16,204 nucleotides of DNA from SAR324 cluster bacterium. Lineage in GTDB: Bacteria > SAR324 > XYD2-FULL-50-16. Below are positions 14,217 to 16,204 of the stretch, one piece after another. The position numbers and the translations under genes are program-made. How positions within the stretch are numbered: position 1 is the stretch's first letter; each line of letters starts with the position of its first letter. The DNA is taken from positions 24,130-40,333 of the forward strand of contig NVSR01000006.1 of the NCBI GenBank assembly GCA_002401295.1, in the 5' to 3' direction. The notes under the pieces were generated by a model. That model did not search any database. It was not told the DNA's origin and saw nothing but the letters and a program-made list of their open reading frames with translations.

Positions 14217-15035
14217 ATGAGGAATATTATTGTTGCGGAAGCGCAAGGCTTTTGTTGGGGAGTACGAAGGGCCCTGGATATAGTTGACCAATACGGCCCG
14301 GTTTCGATCCTGGGGGACTTGATTCACAACAAACAGGTGGTTCAAGAGTTGGAACAAAAGGAAAAGAGAGTCATTCATGATGTGACGGGAGAAGAGAAAA
14401 CTCCGATTGTGATTACAGCTCACGGGACTACAGCTGAAAAACTAGCCAACCTGGATGATTTGGGCATGGATGTGGTGGATACGACCTGTCCCTTGGTGAG
14501 TGCGATCTATCGGGCGGGGAAAAAACTGGAGGCAGAGGGTTATCATATTGTGATCATCGGCGACAAAAAACACATTGAAGTGAAAGGAATTGCTTCCCGC
14601 ATGCATGAGCCTATTCTGATCAATGATGAAAAGGAAATTAGCCAAGTTAATTTTCCCGATAAAGTAGGCGTAATCTGCCAAAGTACCTTTTCACAGAATA
14701 AGTTGGAGCGACTGATTGAGTTAATGCGTCCTGAAGTGAAAGAACTGAAGGTTAAAAACACCATCTGTTCACCTACAAAAAATCGTCAGTTAGCAGCGGA
14801 AGAATTAGCCCAAACTGTCGAGATTATGATCGTAATTGGCGGATATCACTCTTCAAATACAAAGAAACTGGTTGAACTGAGTCTACAATATGTAGAAAGC
14901 TACCACATCGAAACGGCTGCTGAGTTAAACTCCGATTGGTTTGCAGGTAAGGCAGAGGTCGGTATTATCGCCGGAGCATCCACACCTGACTGGATCATTG
15001 AAGGCGTCTCCCAGCGAATTGCTGCTTTTGAATAA
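14217..15035 (+). CDS. ispH: 4-hydroxy-3-methylbut-2-enyl diphosphate reductase IspH
   Basis: IspH (LytB) is the last enzyme of the MEP pathway. It uses a [4Fe-4S] cluster to reduce HMBPP to isopentenyl and dimethylallyl diphosphate. From the ATG at 14217 it has 272 residues. The three cluster cysteines are Cys13 (GFCWGV), Cys91 (DTTCPLV) and Cys184 (NTICSPTKNRQ). Substrate-site residues are also present: His37 (IHNKQVV), His69 (TAHGTT), His119 and Glu121 (KKHIEVKG), the SSNTKKL segment and GASTPDWI. It is about 40 residues shorter than the E. coli protein, mainly by a trimmed C-terminus. It is divergent from the Fe-S regulator gene and, as an Fe-S enzyme, would benefit from shared control. 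A weak inverted repeat (GACTAT/ATAGTC, 15038-15067) lies just downstream. Confidence 0.96.
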   Translation: MRNIIVAEAQGFCWGVRRALDIVDQYGPVSILGDLIHNKQVVQELEQKEKRVIHDVTGEEKTPIVITAHGTTAEKLANLDDLGMDVVDTTCPLVSAIYRAGKKLEAEGYHIVIIGDKKHIEVKGIASRMHEPILINDEKEISQVNFPDKVGVICQSTFSQNKLERLIELMRPEVKELKVKNTICSPTKNRQLAAEELAQTVEIMIVIGGYHSSNTKKLVELSLQYVESYHIETAAELNSDWFAGKAEVGIIAGASTPDWIIEGVSQRIAAFE

Positions 15036-15104
15036 AAGACTATCATATCAATAAAAAAGGCATAGTCCTTGAAATACTCTCTCCAGAAGTTCCTCTTCTA
15101 GTAT

Positions 15105-15142
15105 CCCTCTCTGAATTCAAGTTATTTTGGGTTCAGAGAGGG
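15105..15142. terminator. 11-bp-stem hairpin between ispH and the lipoprotein gene
   Basis: CCCTCTCTGAA (15105-15115) pairs perfectly with TTCAGAGAGGG (15132-15142) around a 16-nt loop. It is 70 bp after the ispH stop and about 60 bp before the next start. There is no T-run, so it may be a terminator without a classic tail, or a 5' leader structure of the lipoprotein gene. Confidence 0.45.
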
Positions 15143-15203
15143 GCACTCAAATTCTTCTATTCGTGTGTCTTGTGAGTCATCAGTCAAAATAAACTATAAA
15201 ACA

Positions 15204-16130
15204 ATGAAAATACTCATTTTATCTAGACTTTTGCTCATCCTGTTAGTTCTTGTGGGAGTGCAGTCTTGTAAAGATAGTGATGCCAGCCATCAGGAAGCCA
15301 AGCTTGAGTCATGCCGCTTGCTGGTAGATGAAAAACAATGGGACGCTGCCATTGCAGCATGTGAAGGGGTGAAGAATGATGAGGGATGGCATTTAACTGC
15401 TCAATCTTATATGGGACGCTCGGGGCTTTCACTCTTTTCTTTAATGGCTGATTTAACGGGTGATTCTGTGACTCCCGCTAATTTGCTTTTTAATTATGTA
15501 CCCACGACTCCTGCAGAGGCTGCGGATTATAAGCAGGCTCTGGATCACATTATGTTGGATGTGACAGAGAAAACTCAGATCATGTACCTGGAAGTCATGC
15601 TTGTTTCAAGCATGTTAATTTTTAAAGAGTTGAAAGATCTGCTGACCTTAAATGTAGTGAATGGCAGTTTCACTACTTGTGCCGGAGATCCGGCTGATAT
15701 TACGAATTGTTCTTTTGCCCCCACCTTAGTGGCTGGTGTTCCTCCTGAATTAAGTTTTGTTGGTTTGGGAACTAATTTCTATGATGGGCTTTGTGGAAAT
15801 AGTTCCAGTGATGTTTCAACTGTGGGCTATCAGGACTCCAACCCCATTGAATTTAAAACCGTAACAATTAACAAATGCACCATTCAAAATGACAGCGTTC
15901 TTTATTACAATAAACTCGCTAATGACAACTATAAAGGAAGTGGAATCAGTGGTCTGAGTATTTTAAACTTTTACAACAGTATGGATTCGGGTACCAATTT
16001 TTCTATCACTCTCTCTGGTCTATCCGTATCTTTTTGTAATGCCGATGGGATTCTGCCACCCAATGCGACTCCGGACATGCAGCTCAATGATTGTGAGGTT
16101 CTTGGTTATTTACTCAATCCGGGGTTTTAG
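15204..16130 (+). CDS. Unrecognised secreted lipoprotein with cysteine-rich body
   Basis: From the ATG at 15204 the protein has 308 residues. It opens with MKILILSRLLLILLVLVGVQ and a lipobox VQSC, so Cys22 is the likely lipidated residue. Near residues 35-80 is one TPR-like stretch (CRLLVDEKQWDAAIAACEGV…) followed by a hydrophobic helical part (GLSLFSLMADLTG). The second half is rich in Asn, Ser, Thr and Gly with scattered cysteines (FTTCAGDPADITNCSF, GLCGNSSS, FCNADG, DCEVLG), suggesting an extracytoplasmic beta-rich domain with possible disulfides. I do not recognise the family. The upstream in-frame GTG at 15165 would add residues that do not fit a signal peptide, so I reject it; no strong ribosome site precedes either start. 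The next gene starts directly after its stop, so the two form an operon. Confidence 0.8.
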   Translation: MKILILSRLLLILLVLVGVQSCKDSDASHQEAKLESCRLLVDEKQWDAAIAACEGVKNDEGWHLTAQSYMGRSGLSLFSLMADLTGDSVTPANLLFNYVPTTPAEAADYKQALDHIMLDVTEKTQIMYLEVMLVSSMLIFKELKDLLTLNVVNGSFTTCAGDPADITNCSFAPTLVAGVPPELSFVGLGTNFYDGLCGNSSSDVSTVGYQDSNPIEFKTVTINKCTIQNDSVLYYNKLANDNYKGSGISGLSILNFYNSMDSGTNFSITLSGLSVSFCNADGILPPNATPDMQLNDCEVLGYLLNPGF

Positions 16131-16204
16131 ATGGTGACAAGAAAAATTATCAGAGGGATCTGTTTATTACTCCTGTTGCTCACGGGAAGCCATGGAATCT
16201 ATGC
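16131..16204 (+). CDS. N-terminus of an exported protein, cut by the window end
   Basis: The ATG follows directly on the TAG of the preceding lipoprotein gene with no bases between, implying translational coupling. The visible 24 codons read MVTRKIIRGICLLLLLLTGS then HGIY: a basic start and a hydrophobic core typical of a signal peptide, with likely cleavage after the small residues near the end. No lipobox is seen so far. The product cannot be identified from this fragment. Confidence 0.65.
   Translation, partial: MVTRKIIRGICLLLLLLTGSHGIY

Noticed and set aside
14196..14764. Minus-strand ORFs inside ispH
   Set aside because: They are antisense shadows of a clear ispH gene, without ribosome sites or family motifs.

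Overview
The window comes from a Gram-negative (diderm) bacterium of moderate G+C. It has two lipoproteins with lipoboxes, a Wzy/WaaL-type O-antigen polymerase or ligase, and a complete ISC iron-sulfur assembly operon of the proteobacterial type. IscS and HscA read very like gamma-proteobacterial proteins. The Rrf2 regulator and the two unfamiliar lipoproteins do not point to a well-known genus. I would place it in Proteobacteria sensu lato, perhaps a delta-like or deep-branching lineage, and I cannot name it more closely. Shine-Dalgarno sites are clear for iscU, iscA and ispH but not visible for gyrA, secA, iscS or hscA.

Layout. Positions 67-4940 (minus strand) hold, in transcription order, a Wzy/WaaL membrane protein, gyrA with a repetitive acidic C-terminal tail, and a TPR lipoprotein 9 bp behind gyrA. 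secA (5035-7728, minus) ends at a good intrinsic terminator (4984-5010). Positions 7729-8621 look gene-poor but hold a decayed yefM-yoeB toxin-antitoxin locus: the antitoxin has a nonsense codon at position 9, only the last ~18 codons of the toxin remain, and a perfect 26-bp palindrome typical of such operators lies upstream. Positions 8622-13905 (minus) are the isc operon in the order iscR-iscS-iscU-iscA-hscB-hscA, with no fdx or iscX. A 307-bp element bounded by inverted arrays of a 7-bp repeat sits between hscB and hscA. It supplies the last codons and stop of hscB and abuts the hscA start codon. ispH (14217-15035, plus) is divergent from iscR. A long hairpin, an unrecognised lipoprotein (15204-16130) and the start of another exported protein (16131 to the window end) follow.

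How the genes fit together. The isc genes make and deliver Fe-S clusters: IscS supplies sulfur, IscU is the scaffold, HscB/HscA release the cluster, IscA is a carrier and the Rrf2 protein is a likely cluster-sensing regulator. The divergent neighbour IspH is itself an Fe-S enzyme of isoprenoid synthesis. The intergenic region between iscR and ispH contains three GGTACT motifs that could be the regulator's sites. The most notable observations are the heptad-repeat element inside the isc operon, the TA remnant, the tetracysteine HscB, and the slippage-prone gyrA tail.
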